Source of the DNA: Cellulophaga sp. HaHa_2_95
GTDB lineage: Bacteria > Bacteroidota > Bacteroidia > Flavobacteriales > Flavobacteriaceae
Assembly: GCF_019278565.1 (NCBI RefSeq)
Contig: NZ_CP058988.1
Coordinates: forward strand, 1,054,001 to 1,118,000
Length of the DNA stretch: 64,000 bases
Reading direction: 5' to 3'
Under the pieces are notes generated by a model. The model saw only the letters and a program-made list of their open reading frames with translations, ran no database searches and was not told the DNA's origin. Made by a program: the position numbers and the translations under genes. This document shows positions 1 to 7,910 of the stretch, piece by piece (the stretch's first letter is position 1; each line of letters begins with the position of its first letter).

Positions 1-765
1 AAAAGTGGCGCAAAGCAATATATTGAAATGCTCCATAAGAATAATATTGCTGTGATGTTAAAACCTCAAATTTGGATATGGCGTGGGGAATTCACTGGAA
101 ATTTAAAAATGAATAGCGAAGCGGAATGGCTTACGCTTGAACAATCTTATAGTGATTTTATTTTGACTTATGCAGAATTGGCGCAAGAGGCTAATGTAGA
201 AATGCTGTGTATAGGAACAGAGCTAGAGCAGTTTGTGGTAAACAGGCCAGAATATTGGACGGCCCTTATTCTTAAAATAAAAGAACGTTATAAAGGGAAA
301 CTTACTTACGCTGCTAATTGGGATGAATACAGGAAAGTTCATTTTTGGAATACTTTAGATTATATTGGTGTTGATGCCTATTTTCCTTTATCTGAAGATA
401 AATCGCCATCTGTTGAGGCTCTGAAAACGGGTTGGCAAAAATGGAAAACTGGTTTAGCTGAGATAGCTTTAAAAGAAGATAAGCCTATATTATTTACAGA
501 ATATGGGTATAGAAGTATGGATTATACCGCTAAGAAACCTTGGTTGGTAGATAGGAATGATGAAAATGTAAACTTAGAGGCACAAGTAAATGCTACAGAA
601 GCTATCATACAAGAATTTTGGTCAGAAGATTGGTTTGCGGGAGGATATGTTTGGAAGTGGTTTATAGATCACAAACAGTCTGGCGGGGGTACGGATAATA
701 GGTTTACGCCCCAAAACAAGCCTGCAGAAGAAACCTTAAGAAAATTATATAAAATCAATTATTGA
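1..765 (+). CDS. GH113-like glycoside hydrolase, 5' partial
   Basis: The reading frame is open from base 1, so the N-terminus lies outside the window; the ATG at 28 is internal. The visible 254 residues look like the C-terminal two thirds of a TIM-barrel glycosidase of the GH113 (endo-beta-mannanase-like) type. Two Glu-containing motifs fit the acid/base and nucleophile positions of a retaining clan-A hydrolase: CIGTELEQF and LFTEYGYRS. The aromatic-rich C-terminus (YVWKWF) is typical of the family. It ends 16 bp before a co-directional Omp85-type gene. The signal peptide cannot be seen. The family call is by motif recognition; the substrate is not established. Confidence 0.72.
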   Translation, partial: KSGAKQYIEMLHKNNIAVMLKPQIWIWRGEFTGNLKMNSEAEWLTLEQSYSDFILTYAELAQEANVEMLCIGTELEQFVVNRPEYWTALILKIKERYKGKLTYAANWDEYRKVHFWNTLDYIGVDAYFPLSEDKSPSVEALKTGWQKWKTGLAEIALKEDKPILFTEYGYRSMDYTAKKPWLVDRNDENVNLEAQVNATEAIIQEFWSEDWFAGGYVWKWFIDHKQSGGGTDNRFTPQNKPAEETLRKLYKINY

Positions 766-781
766 TTTGAAATTTTTTACC

Positions 782-2047
782 ATGAAATTAAATTATTTTT
801 TCTTAAGTCTTATTTTCATGGTGTTCGGTACGGTCTTAGGGCAGGAATTAACCATTAAAGAAATTACAATAACAGGTGTAAAAAGAACCAAGCCATCTTT
901 CTTGTCAAAAATTATTACAACAAGAAAGGGGGATGTTTTAGATACCCTTGCGTTAGAAAATGATATTCTAAAATTAAAAAGATTACCACCAGTAGCAAAT
1001 GCAACTTTTAAAATAAACCAACAACAAGAGGGTACTGTAGCAGTTGTTTTTGCTATTGAAGAAAATTTTACCTTAATTCCTTTTGCAAATCTTTTTAGTT
1101 CTTCAAATGATGATTTTGCATTTCGGTTGGGTTTACAAGAATTTAATTTGTTAGGCAGGAATATTACCCTAGGTGGTTTTTATCAATACGATATATTTAA
1201 TTCTTATGGTGTAAGTATCAGGGCGCCTTATTTGTTCTCTGATAAATTTGGTTTAGCCGTTAGCTATAATGATTTTACAACACAAGAGCCTGTTTTTTTT
1301 AGTGAAGCTACTGCAGATTATAAGTATAATAATAAGGGGGTGGAGGTTTTAGGCTTGTACCAAATGAACCTGAAAAATACGGTGGAGTTTGGGTTTTCTT
1401 TTTTTTCTGAAGACTATCAATATATTGATGGCTTTACAAGCAATGAAGTGCCTACAGCATTAAAAGTTGACAAACGCTTATGGAAATTACTGTATAACTT
1501 TGAAGCATTGAAGTATCATTACCAATACTTAAATGGCTTCAAAAGTGCATTAAACTTGCAGTATGTACATAGTGCAGATGCGAATCTTCCGGATTTTATT
1601 ATAGGCTTTAACGATTTTCTGTTTTATAAACGTGTAGGTCAAAAAGGTAATTGGGCGAACAGAGTCCGCTTAGGGTTGGCCACTAATTCTGATAGTCCAT
1701 TTGCTCCTTTTACCTTAGATAATAATTTAAATATTAGAGGGGTAGGTAATACCATAGATCGCGGTACCGGTGCCATAGTATTTAATACAGAGTATAGACA
1801 TACCTTAATAGATAAAGATTGGTTTGTATTACAAAGCAATGTTTTTGTAGATGGAGGCTCTTGGCGAAACCCAGGAGGTGAATTAAGTGATTTTTCTCAG
1901 AATGAAAATATTAGAATTTATCCAGGGGTAGGTTTGCGTTTTATGCATAAAAGAGTTTTTAATGCCATTTTTAGGATAGATTATGGCTATGGAGTCACAA
2001 AAGATGCAACAAAAGGCTTAGTATTTGGAATTGGACAATATTTTTAA
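782..2047 (+). CDS. Omp85-type outer membrane protein (single POTRA plus beta-barrel)
   Basis: The product is about 421 residues with a signal peptide ending near VLGQ. One POTRA-like domain follows (roughly residues 20-90, starting LTIKEITITGVKRT), then a beta-barrel ending in an aromatic residue (GIGQYF), as outer membrane barrels do. It is far shorter than BamA, which has five POTRA domains, so it is probably a BamA/TamA-family accessory protein rather than BamA itself. The ATG at 782 is preferred to the in-frame TTG at 767 because it begins directly with the charged n-region of the signal peptide. It follows the glycosidase by 16 bp and precedes the amidase pair by 27 bp, so co-transcription is likely. 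Confidence 0.72.
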   Translation: MKLNYFFLSLIFMVFGTVLGQELTIKEITITGVKRTKPSFLSKIITTRKGDVLDTLALENDILKLKRLPPVANATFKINQQQEGTVAVVFAIEENFTLIPFANLFSSSNDDFAFRLGLQEFNLLGRNITLGGFYQYDIFNSYGVSIRAPYLFSDKFGLAVSYNDFTTQEPVFFSEATADYKYNNKGVEVLGLYQMNLKNTVEFGFSFFSEDYQYIDGFTSNEVPTALKVDKRLWKLLYNFEALKYHYQYLNGFKSALNLQYVHSADANLPDFIIGFNDFLFYKRVGQKGNWANRVRLGLATNSDSPFAPFTLDNNLNIRGVGNTIDRGTGAIVFNTEYRHTLIDKDWFVLQSNVFVDGGSWRNPGGELSDFSQNENIRIYPGVGLRFMHKRVFNAIFRIDYGYGVTKDATKGLVFGIGQYF

Positions 2048-2074
2048 TAATATTTACTACAAATATCAGTATCA

Positions 2075-3013
2075 ATGAACTACAAAAAAACAATCCCCCC
2101 TTTTTTGGCTTTGTTCGCGATGATTCAGTTTGGTTTTTCTCAAGAGAAATATCAGACATTTGTTGCTCAAAAAGGAGACGGAATTGTTTCTGTTTTATGG
2201 AGAGAAGGCCTTCAGGTAGATAAGTATTACCAGGAATTTTTGAAACTAAATAGGGGTTCAATTATCGATGGAAGTTATTTGGAACGTGGAAAAACCTATA
2301 AGATTCCTAATAGCGAAAGTTCTTTTCGGAATATGGGGAGAATGATAAACCTTACTAGTCAAGAAGATCGTCCTATTTTCGATACTACGAAGACAGCGAT
2401 AAAGAAGAGAGATAGCTTGCTCAATAATACCGTATATTATTTACTTATTGATAATTTTAATGCCGATAATTTTCAGCAAGAAAAAAAGAATTCCAAAAGT
2501 AATTATGAGTTAGCTACTGCTATGGCTGTTAATTTGTTAGCTCATGGTGCTCGGGTGTTTTTATTTGAAAACGATAAAGAGGAGGAAGTGACGTTAGGAG
2601 ATTTCGTAACGGCCATAAATCGACGCTATTTAAAATACCAAGATAGTTACCAGCGGCTTCTAGTGGTTGATGTGGGGAATGGTAGCCTTAGTACCTCTTC
2701 TATAATTTCTGTAGCTCATGATCAGAAGAGTACGGAAGGAAAACATTTTGCCAATAGCATCACAAAAACGTTTAAATCAAAAAAATTTAGATTGAAAGCG
2801 AAACAAAATGAGGTTGAATTTTTATCAAACAAAACCAACGTATATTTGATTAATAATGTGTTGCCATCATTGAGCTTTATTACCGTAGAAAATCAGCATA
2901 AAAAAACACCATCCGTTACAGCTACTGAAGCAAATAAAAGTAAATTTGCCAATGTAATCACTACTGGTATACAAATTGATTACTCAACCATAGCCATGGA
3001 AGATAAAAAGTAA
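2075..3013 (+). CDS. Degenerate Amidase_3 paralogue (probable pseudo-amidase), secreted
   Basis: The 312-residue product has a signal peptide ending near FGFSQ. Its layout matches the downstream amidase: an N-terminal AQKGDGI / GKTYKIPN segment (LysM-like in position), then an Amidase_3-like fold. Aligned by eye with the neighbour, every catalytic position is changed. The first zinc His region SGHGGPDPGA corresponds to IDNFNADNF, the zinc Glu region DEYAYD to SNYELA, the second His region THVDS to VDVGN, and the catalytic FIEIGN to FITVEN. The frame is intact and the flanking structure kept, which argues for a retained non-enzymatic role rather than a decaying pseudogene. The function is unknown; peptidoglycan binding or amidase regulation is inference. 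Confidence 0.7.
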   Translation: MNYKKTIPPFLALFAMIQFGFSQEKYQTFVAQKGDGIVSVLWREGLQVDKYYQEFLKLNRGSIIDGSYLERGKTYKIPNSESSFRNMGRMINLTSQEDRPIFDTTKTAIKKRDSLLNNTVYYLLIDNFNADNFQQEKKNSKSNYELATAMAVNLLAHGARVFLFENDKEEEVTLGDFVTAINRRYLKYQDSYQRLLVVDVGNGSLSTSSIISVAHDQKSTEGKHFANSITKTFKSKKFRLKAKQNEVEFLSNKTNVYLINNVLPSLSFITVENQHKKTPSVTATEANKSKFANVITTGIQIDYSTIAMEDKK

Positions 3014-3058
3014 CGCTTCCAAATAGATAAAATTTATAAATTGAATTTTGAAATTACC

Positions 3059-4081
3059 ATGTTAAAATTAGGCATAAAATATGTTTTGTTACTCTTAGCT
3101 TGCGCCACTATTCTTCCGGTAAGTGCTCAGGATTCTGTAAGTACTGTAGTTGCGGAAAAAGGAGACGGAATACTCTCTTTATTAAGGAAACACGGGGTGG
3201 ATCCATATGACACGTATGAGGAATTTGTAACTATGAATGTTCATAATCTTCGGGATAGTGTTCATTTATATGAAGGTAGAACATATAAAATACCTACAGT
3301 AGTTGAGAATTTAAATCTTAAGGTAGAGCCAAAAGCAACATCGGTTACGGGTGTCACTTATGAGATATTTGGTAAAAAGCATGCAGAAGTGATTGCGCAG
3401 AGTACTAAATTAAAAAATAATGTATACTATTTGGTTTCAGGGCATGGCGGTCCAGATCCTGGAGCTATGACTACCTATGTTGGGAAACCAATTTCTGAAG
3501 ATGAATATGCTTACGATGTTACCTTAAGGCTTGCTAAAGAGTTGCTTTCTCATGGTGCCATAGTGTATGTCATTATTCGCGATCCTGATGACGGTATCCG
3601 AGATGAACGTATTTTGGAGATGGATAGAGATGAGGTGGCTTATCCAAATGAGGAAATTCCTTTAAATCAAGTAGCTCGATTAAAACAACGTGTAGAAATC
3701 GTTAATAAACTCTACAAAGAAAATAAAGGAAGGTATCAACGTTTGATTGTCACACATGTGGATAGTAGAAGTAAAGGTCAAAATATTGATGTTTTCTTTT
3801 ACCATCACGAGGATAGTAAGAACGGTAAAAAATTGGCAGAAAGTATTCATAAAACTTTCGAAGCCAAATACAAGCAATACCAACCTAATAGAACATATTC
3901 TGGTACTTTTGAAGATAGAACTGCGCTTTATTTAGTGCGTAAAACGCATCCAGCAATGACGTTTATAGAAATTGGAAATATTACCAATGAAAAAGATCAA
4001 CGTAGAATTCTGGATCCAGATAATCGACAAGCACTTGCTAAATGGATTAGTGAAGGGGTGATATTAGATTACGAAAACTAA
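3059..4081 (+). CDS. N-acetylmuramoyl-L-alanine amidase (Amidase_3), secreted
   Basis: The enzyme is predicted to cleave the MurNAc-L-Ala amide bond in peptidoglycan in the periplasm. From the ATG at 3059 (chosen over the in-frame TTG at 3041) the product is 340 residues with a signal peptide ending near PVSAQ. An N-terminal AEKGDGI / GRTYKIPT segment is shared with the upstream paralogue. The Amidase_3 residues are visible: zinc His129 in SGHGGPDPGA, Glu147 or Glu149 in SEDEYAYD, His233 in THVDSRS, and catalytic Glu304 in FIEIGN. The stop codon overlaps the stop of the convergent glycosyltransferase by 4 nt, leaving no room for a terminator. Confidence 0.85.
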   Translation: MLKLGIKYVLLLLACATILPVSAQDSVSTVVAEKGDGILSLLRKHGVDPYDTYEEFVTMNVHNLRDSVHLYEGRTYKIPTVVENLNLKVEPKATSVTGVTYEIFGKKHAEVIAQSTKLKNNVYYLVSGHGGPDPGAMTTYVGKPISEDEYAYDVTLRLAKELLSHGAIVYVIIRDPDDGIRDERILEMDRDEVAYPNEEIPLNQVARLKQRVEIVNKLYKENKGRYQRLIVTHVDSRSKGQNIDVFFYHHEDSKNGKKLAESIHKTFEAKYKQYQPNRTYSGTFEDRTALYLVRKTHPAMTFIEIGNITNEKDQRRILDPDNRQALAKWISEGVILDYEN

Positions 4082-4782
4082 ACGGCTACTTTTCTTCGGT
4101 AGTAATCGTATAATTTTTCTGGACCTGCGCCTAGATAGTTTTTTAAGTGAATGACGCCAAAATGATATTGTAATCTAATTTTTCCTTTATCATCATACCT
4201 TCTGGTAGAAGTTTTTACGTGAAAAGGGAGTATAGTAAAATTGGACATTTTGTATATACGTCTTATGAATTCATTATCCTCGTAAATAATATAGTTTTCA
4301 TTAAAACCACTAGTGGTATCAAATAATTTTTTGGTAATAAAAAGCGATTGATCTCCTCCTCTACAAATAGATAAATTAATTCTAGTGAGCCATCCAAAAA
4401 AGTTTAAAAACCTACTATTGGTATCAAATTTAAGTAAAAAGCATCCTACCTTATTTTCTTGCTTCACTTGATTAACGATAAGACTATCAAATTTTATAGG
4501 AGGAAAGGTATCTACGTGTAAGAAGTACAATATAGCACCCTTCGCAGAAGCTGCTCCAGTGTTGAGCTGTTTTGCTCTTCCCTTCGCGGAATGGATAACT
4601 TTTGCGCCATGCTCTAATGCAATTTGTACCGTGTTATCCGTGCTTCCGCCATCAATAACAAGAATTTCTTCAATGTACTCGGGACTACTATGTGTAGTGA
4701 GGTAATGCAGAATTGTTTTGATGCATTGTTCTTCATTTAGAACAGGGATTACAATACTTATTTTAGGATTACTTGATTTCAT
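4078..4782 (-). CDS. TIGR04283-type family 2 glycosyltransferase (arsenosugar-associated)
   Basis: This is a 234-residue GT2 enzyme beginning at once with the GT-A fold: ISIVIPVLNEE, the nucleotide-binding VIDGGSTDNT, and HVDT in the DxD-like position. The acceptor-side motif GGDQSLFI and the EDNEFIRR motif follow. Family knowledge: small GT2 proteins of this class (TIGR04283) are found in arsenosugar biosynthesis clusters. It is the last gene of a five-gene minus-strand run, and its start overlaps the end of the DUF547 gene by 14 bp, which points to translational coupling. There are no clear membrane segments, so a cytoplasmic location is likely. The assignment rests on recognition of sequence and context; acceptor and donor are unknown. 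Confidence 0.75.
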   Translation of the reverse strand: MKSSNPKISIVIPVLNEEQCIKTILHYLTTHSSPEYIEEILVIDGGSTDNTVQIALEHGAKVIHSAKGRAKQLNTGAASAKGAILYFLHVDTFPPIKFDSLIVNQVKQENKVGCFLLKFDTNSRFLNFFGWLTRINLSICRGGDQSLFITKKLFDTTSGFNENYIIYEDNEFIRRIYKMSNFTILPFHVKTSTRRYDDKGKIRLQYHFGVIHLKNYLGAGPEKLYDYYRRKVAV

Positions 4783-5494
4783 TTAAGCTCCAGTCGTAAT
4801 CATTATATTTTACTTTAGCATCTGTGCTTATTGCTATTTTGCTATACGGTTTTAGGTACTCTTGTAAAGATACCGTTGTTGTAAAATCACTCTTATACCA
4901 TTTAAAAATATTAGAAAGCTGTAATTCATTTTCTGATATGTTATTACGTGTGGTATCATTTATGAAACTGAACGTTGCTTTCTGTAATTGTGCTTCCATT
5001 GTCGCAGGAAGGTAAGCCGTATTTACTAGCTTAGGACAGGAGTAAGAAGCGCAATTAATTGCAAAATGAATTCTTGGTTCATTCATTTTGCGTAAAATTT
5101 TATGTTCAATATTTCCTAATGAATAGGTTTTGTTGCCAATTTTAACCCATTCTTGATCCCAAGGACCTTTAATGTCCTTGATGCTTTTTACGGGATAATT
5201 ATCCAGAATTAATTTTACGGTAGCGGCATTGTATAAGTTGATATAGTAAGCTAATTTTTCATCTTTGGACCACTGGTCTGTTGGAGCATTTTTTGCTAAG
5301 CCTTCTAAATAGGTGCTTAAGGCTAAAGCATCTTTTTTGAAACCTTTGTAATTTACGTTACCTTTTTGATCAACATATTTTCCAAGTAGCCTATTCCATT
5401 CAGCGTGGTTCGGTTTGTTATTGGGTGCGGTGTTACTTGCACTCGTAAAATTAAAAGAAACTAGGGCAAACAGGATTAAGGAAAAGACTTTCAT
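4769..5494 (-). CDS. DUF547 secreted protein
   Basis: The 241-residue protein has an N-terminal signal peptide (MKVFSLILFALVSFNFTSAS). The body shows DUF547 hallmarks: YYINLYNAATV, IHFAINCASYSCP with two conserved cysteines, and a late IFKWYKSDF motif. The biochemical role of DUF547 is not established. Members recur in arsenosugar-type clusters next to the glycosyltransferases and rhodanese found here, which is the main clue to its job. It overlaps the downstream glycosyltransferase gene by 14 bp and sits 92 bp after the phosphorylase gene. The export signal contrasts with the apparently cytoplasmic enzymes around it. Confidence 0.8.
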   Translation of the reverse strand: MKVFSLILFALVSFNFTSASNTAPNNKPNHAEWNRLLGKYVDQKGNVNYKGFKKDALALSTYLEGLAKNAPTDQWSKDEKLAYYINLYNAATVKLILDNYPVKSIKDIKGPWDQEWVKIGNKTYSLGNIEHKILRKMNEPRIHFAINCASYSCPKLVNTAYLPATMEAQLQKATFSFINDTTRNNISENELQLSNIFKWYKSDFTTTVSLQEYLKPYSKIAISTDAKVKYNDYDWSLNEIK

Positions 5495-5586
5495 AACTCA
5501 CTTTTTTACATTAGTTGAAATTTAAAAGATAACCTTACAAGATTTTTTTTATCGGCTTGTATAATCGTTTAAACGTACTTTTTCCC

Positions 5587-6402
5587 TTAAAGTTGTTTGA
5601 TTAATTCTCTAAAGAGCTGTACCATGCTAGGTTCTGTTCTTTCTGCAACAGCTATAATATCATTAATATCTACTGGTTTCAAGTTTTCTGGGTTGCATTC
5701 ATCTGTTAAAACGGAGACAGCGATAACGGGTAGATTTAAATGATTAGCAACAATCACTTCAGGAACGGTACTCATACCTACTGCATCTGCTCCTAGAATT
5801 TTGAGCATTTTATATTCCGCTCTAGTTTCTAATTGTGGGCCAACGACAGAGGCGTAAACACCTTCTTTTAAAATAATATTTTCTTTTTTAGCTATGGCGA
5901 GTAGCTTCTTGCGCATATCTGCATCGTATGGAGCGCTCATGTCTGTAAACCTGCTGCCAAATTCGGCAACATTTTTAAAAGCGAGTGGTGAGCCTCCCTG
6001 AAGGTTAATATGATCTTCGATAAGCATCATGTCTCCCTTTTTTAAATCGGTATTAATAGCGCCCGATGCATTAGAAATAAAAAGCTTTTTAATTCCTAAT
6101 TGATGCATCACGCGTATTGGATAGGTGACATCTATTAAATCATAACCTTCATACATATGAAAACGTCCTTGCATGACTACAACTTTCTTTCCTTGTAAGG
6201 TGCCAAATATTAATTTTCCAGAATGAAACTCTACTGTGGCTAGTGGAAAATATGGAATATGGTTGTAGTGTGCTTCAATAGGATCTTCTAAATCATTTGC
6301 TAGTCTGCCTAGTCCTGTGCCTAATACAATTCCTATTTCTGGCGCGTCAAAACCTTTTCCAATTAAGTAGCTTACAGATTCGTCTAATTCTTTTTTATTC
6401 AT
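5587..6402 (-). CDS. Purine nucleoside phosphorylase, trimeric class I type
   Basis: The enzyme catalyses phosphorolysis of purine nucleosides to the base and ribose-1-phosphate. The 271-residue length is normal. Motifs seen are IGIVLGTGLG (phosphate-binding start), GRFHMYEGY, SNASGAIN, GPQLETRAEY and DAVGMSTVPE, all characteristic of the class I PNP/MTAP superfamily. The start overlaps the end of the TIGR04282-type gene by 8 bp, so the two are probably translated together. Within this cassette a plausible role, by inference, is removal of adenine from the adenosyl-arsenical product of ArsS to give the ribose arsenical. Ordinary purine salvage is the default alternative. Confidence 0.88.
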   Translation of the reverse strand: MNKKELDESVSYLIGKGFDAPEIGIVLGTGLGRLANDLEDPIEAHYNHIPYFPLATVEFHSGKLIFGTLQGKKVVVMQGRFHMYEGYDLIDVTYPIRVMHQLGIKKLFISNASGAINTDLKKGDMMLIEDHINLQGGSPLAFKNVAEFGSRFTDMSAPYDADMRKKLLAIAKKENIILKEGVYASVVGPQLETRAEYKMLKILGADAVGMSTVPEVIVANHLNLPVIAVSVLTDECNPENLKPVDINDIIAVAERTEPSMVQLFRELIKQL

Positions 6403-7015
6403 GAGTGTTATTTTTTAAGAAAGATTGAAAAGCGGGATGGTCTTTAATATCTTCTATGACATCAACATCATTCCTTTTCTGTAATAGGGTTGTGTTTTTA
6501 TCTTCTAAATTTTTCAAAGTGTCTTTTAGTACGGTAGGAGTGCCCCAGGCTTTATCTGTGAAAACTGCATGTTCTACTGCTTTCATGCCCAATAGGTAGT
6601 AACCGCCGTCTTCTGCAGGTCCTACAACAAAATCAGATGTATCCAATTGTGTAAAGGCATTCTCCAAATCTTTTTGGGTCAGATCATACATATCACTACC
6701 AATAACAATTATTTTTTTATACCCTTGTTTAAATCCAGCTTTAAATGCATTCTCCATTCGCAGTCCAAGATTAATTCCTTTTTGCAATTTCTTATCGTAA
6801 ATATCGTTGCTCCAAATATCATCCTTCCAAATTTCCTCAGAATAATATAATTGTTTTTTTATAGTTAGATTTTTAGTGATTTCTTCGGTATGGTTGAGTA
6901 AGAATTTATAAATAGCTAATGCTTTTTTATCACCAACACTGGCTGCTAATCTGGTTTTGCATTTACCAAGTTCGGGATTTCTCGTAAAAATTAAAAGAAG
7001 GTTTTCTTTAGACAC
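6395..7015 (-). CDS. TIGR04282-type (DUF2064) glycosyltransferase, arsenosugar-associated
   Basis: The 206-residue protein has the nucleotidyl/glycosyltransferase-A fold of the DUF2064 family: FTRNPELGKCKTRLA at the N-terminus, VIGSDMYDL in the middle and VVGPAEDGGYYLLGM before the C-terminal third. Family knowledge: the TIGR04282 subgroup accompanies the radical SAM enzyme ArsS in arsenosugar clusters. Together with the TIGR04283-type gene downstream it forms the usual pair. It lies 10 bp after the rhodanese gene and overlaps the phosphorylase start by 8 bp. The product is cytoplasmic, with no signal peptide. Whether arsenic is the substrate here cannot be read from the sequence. Confidence 0.8.
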   Translation of the reverse strand: MSKENLLLIFTRNPELGKCKTRLAASVGDKKALAIYKFLLNHTEEITKNLTIKKQLYYSEEIWKDDIWSNDIYDKKLQKGINLGLRMENAFKAGFKQGYKKIIVIGSDMYDLTQKDLENAFTQLDTSDFVVGPAEDGGYYLLGMKAVEHAVFTDKAWGTPTVLKDTLKNLEDKNTTLLQKRNDVDVIEDIKDHPAFQSFLKNNTHE

Positions 7016-7025
7016 AAGTGTTTGT

Positions 7026-7517
7026 TTAGTTTATGATTTTATTGCCTTTGGTCAGTAATTTTCCCCAGTACTTACTAAATACATGGACGTTTTCTGTACG
7101 GTTTTCTTCCGAGTCATAGACAGGTAGGTCTTCTTCTACCCATTTGAATATGCCACCGTATAGATTTTGGACATTAGAATAGCCATTTGCTAGTAATTTT
7201 TCGCCAATATTTTCAGAACGCACCCCTATAGAGCAGTAGACTACTATTTTTTGGTTTTTGTCTTGTAGTTTTAGCTGTTGACTATCAAAATTATCATAGC
7301 CCACCCAAATCGCATTTTTTAGGTGGCTTACTTTGTATTCCTCTAGTTCTCTTGTGTCAAGAATGATAAGACTATCTTGTTGTTGTAGCTCTGCTACAGT
7401 AATGTAAGGAACACTTTCCTTATTAAGTTTTTCTAGCGTTTTTTCAATAGATCTCTGCGCCACTAAAAAATTAGTAAAACATAGAAGCGTAATTAGTACG
7501 AGGCGTTGTCTTTGCAC
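7026..7517 (-). CDS. Secreted single-domain rhodanese
   Basis: The 163-residue protein starts with a signal peptide (LVLITLLCFTNFLVAQ) and carries one rhodanese domain from about residue 35 to 135. LDTRELEEY is the CH2A-like motif and VVYCSIGVRS contains the active-site loop with Cys95, so the enzyme appears catalytically intact and periplasmic. It is the promoter-proximal gene of the five-gene minus-strand cassette. A well-formed Bacteroidota promoter lies 18-49 bp upstream. Sulfur transfer or thiol/selenium chemistry is the family role; the natural substrate is unknown. Confidence 0.85.
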   Translation of the reverse strand: MQRQRLVLITLLCFTNFLVAQRSIEKTLEKLNKESVPYITVAELQQQDSLIILDTRELEEYKVSHLKNAIWVGYDNFDSQQLKLQDKNQKIVVYCSIGVRSENIGEKLLANGYSNVQNLYGGIFKWVEEDLPVYDSEENRTENVHVFSKYWGKLLTKGNKIIN

Positions 7518-7910
7518 TGTAAATTATTTTCTAACAAAGATACCAATTAGAAAAGCTGATTTCAAAACAGATTTTTATCTTTCTCTAAAGTGTTCTCATT
7601 TTTATATTTCAGAATAAAAGATAGGAGCATGATTAAGAGGTGTTTATTTTAGTATATAGTATTTTTTTTCTCCGTCAATCTAAATAAATAGGATCAGTTT
7701 AGATTTTATACAAATATTTAGAGATAACAGTAAACTTCTAAGGCTCTTGTAGCGTTTTTTGACCAGTATATATTACCTGAAGAAATTACGCAATGAAGTG
7801 ACCAAAGCAATAGTGCGGATGTCGAAAGATACTAAAGAGTAGTCTACTGTAATCAAATACTCATGACAAAATTCAGGAGAGCGTTGAATTTTTAAGAAAT
7901 CATTTGCCCT
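7518..7910. other. Intergenic stretch between the VCBS gene and the rhodanese cassette
   Basis: Apart from the promoter at 7535-7566 no gene is supported here. On the plus strand 7755-7793 reads as FFDQYILPEEITQ and, after a one-base frame change, 7792-7839 reads on as NEVTKAIVRMSKDTKE before a stop. This could be the remnant of a lost gene, but the run is too short to identify. No intrinsic terminator was seen for the minus-strand VCBS gene that ends at 7911. Confidence 0.35.
7535..7566 (-). promoter_or_regulatory. Bacteroidota housekeeping promoter for the rhodanese-to-GT2 cassette
   Basis: On the minus strand the -7 box is TATCTTTG (7535-7542) and a -33 TTTG lies at 7563-7566, with 20 nt between them. 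This fits the Bacteroidota consensus TTTG-N19-21-TAnnTTTG. The start codon of the rhodanese gene is 18 bp downstream of the -7 box, so the leader is short. Confidence 0.65.

Noticed and set aside
767..781. TTG as start of the Omp85-type gene
   Set aside because: The ATG at 782 begins directly with a normal signal peptide; the TTG adds five residues without benefit.
5540..5570. TACAAG / CTTGTA repeat upstream of the DUF547 gene's 5' neighbour gap
   Set aside because: It is a 6-bp repeat with a 14-nt spacer and no promoter box nearby; evidence is too weak.
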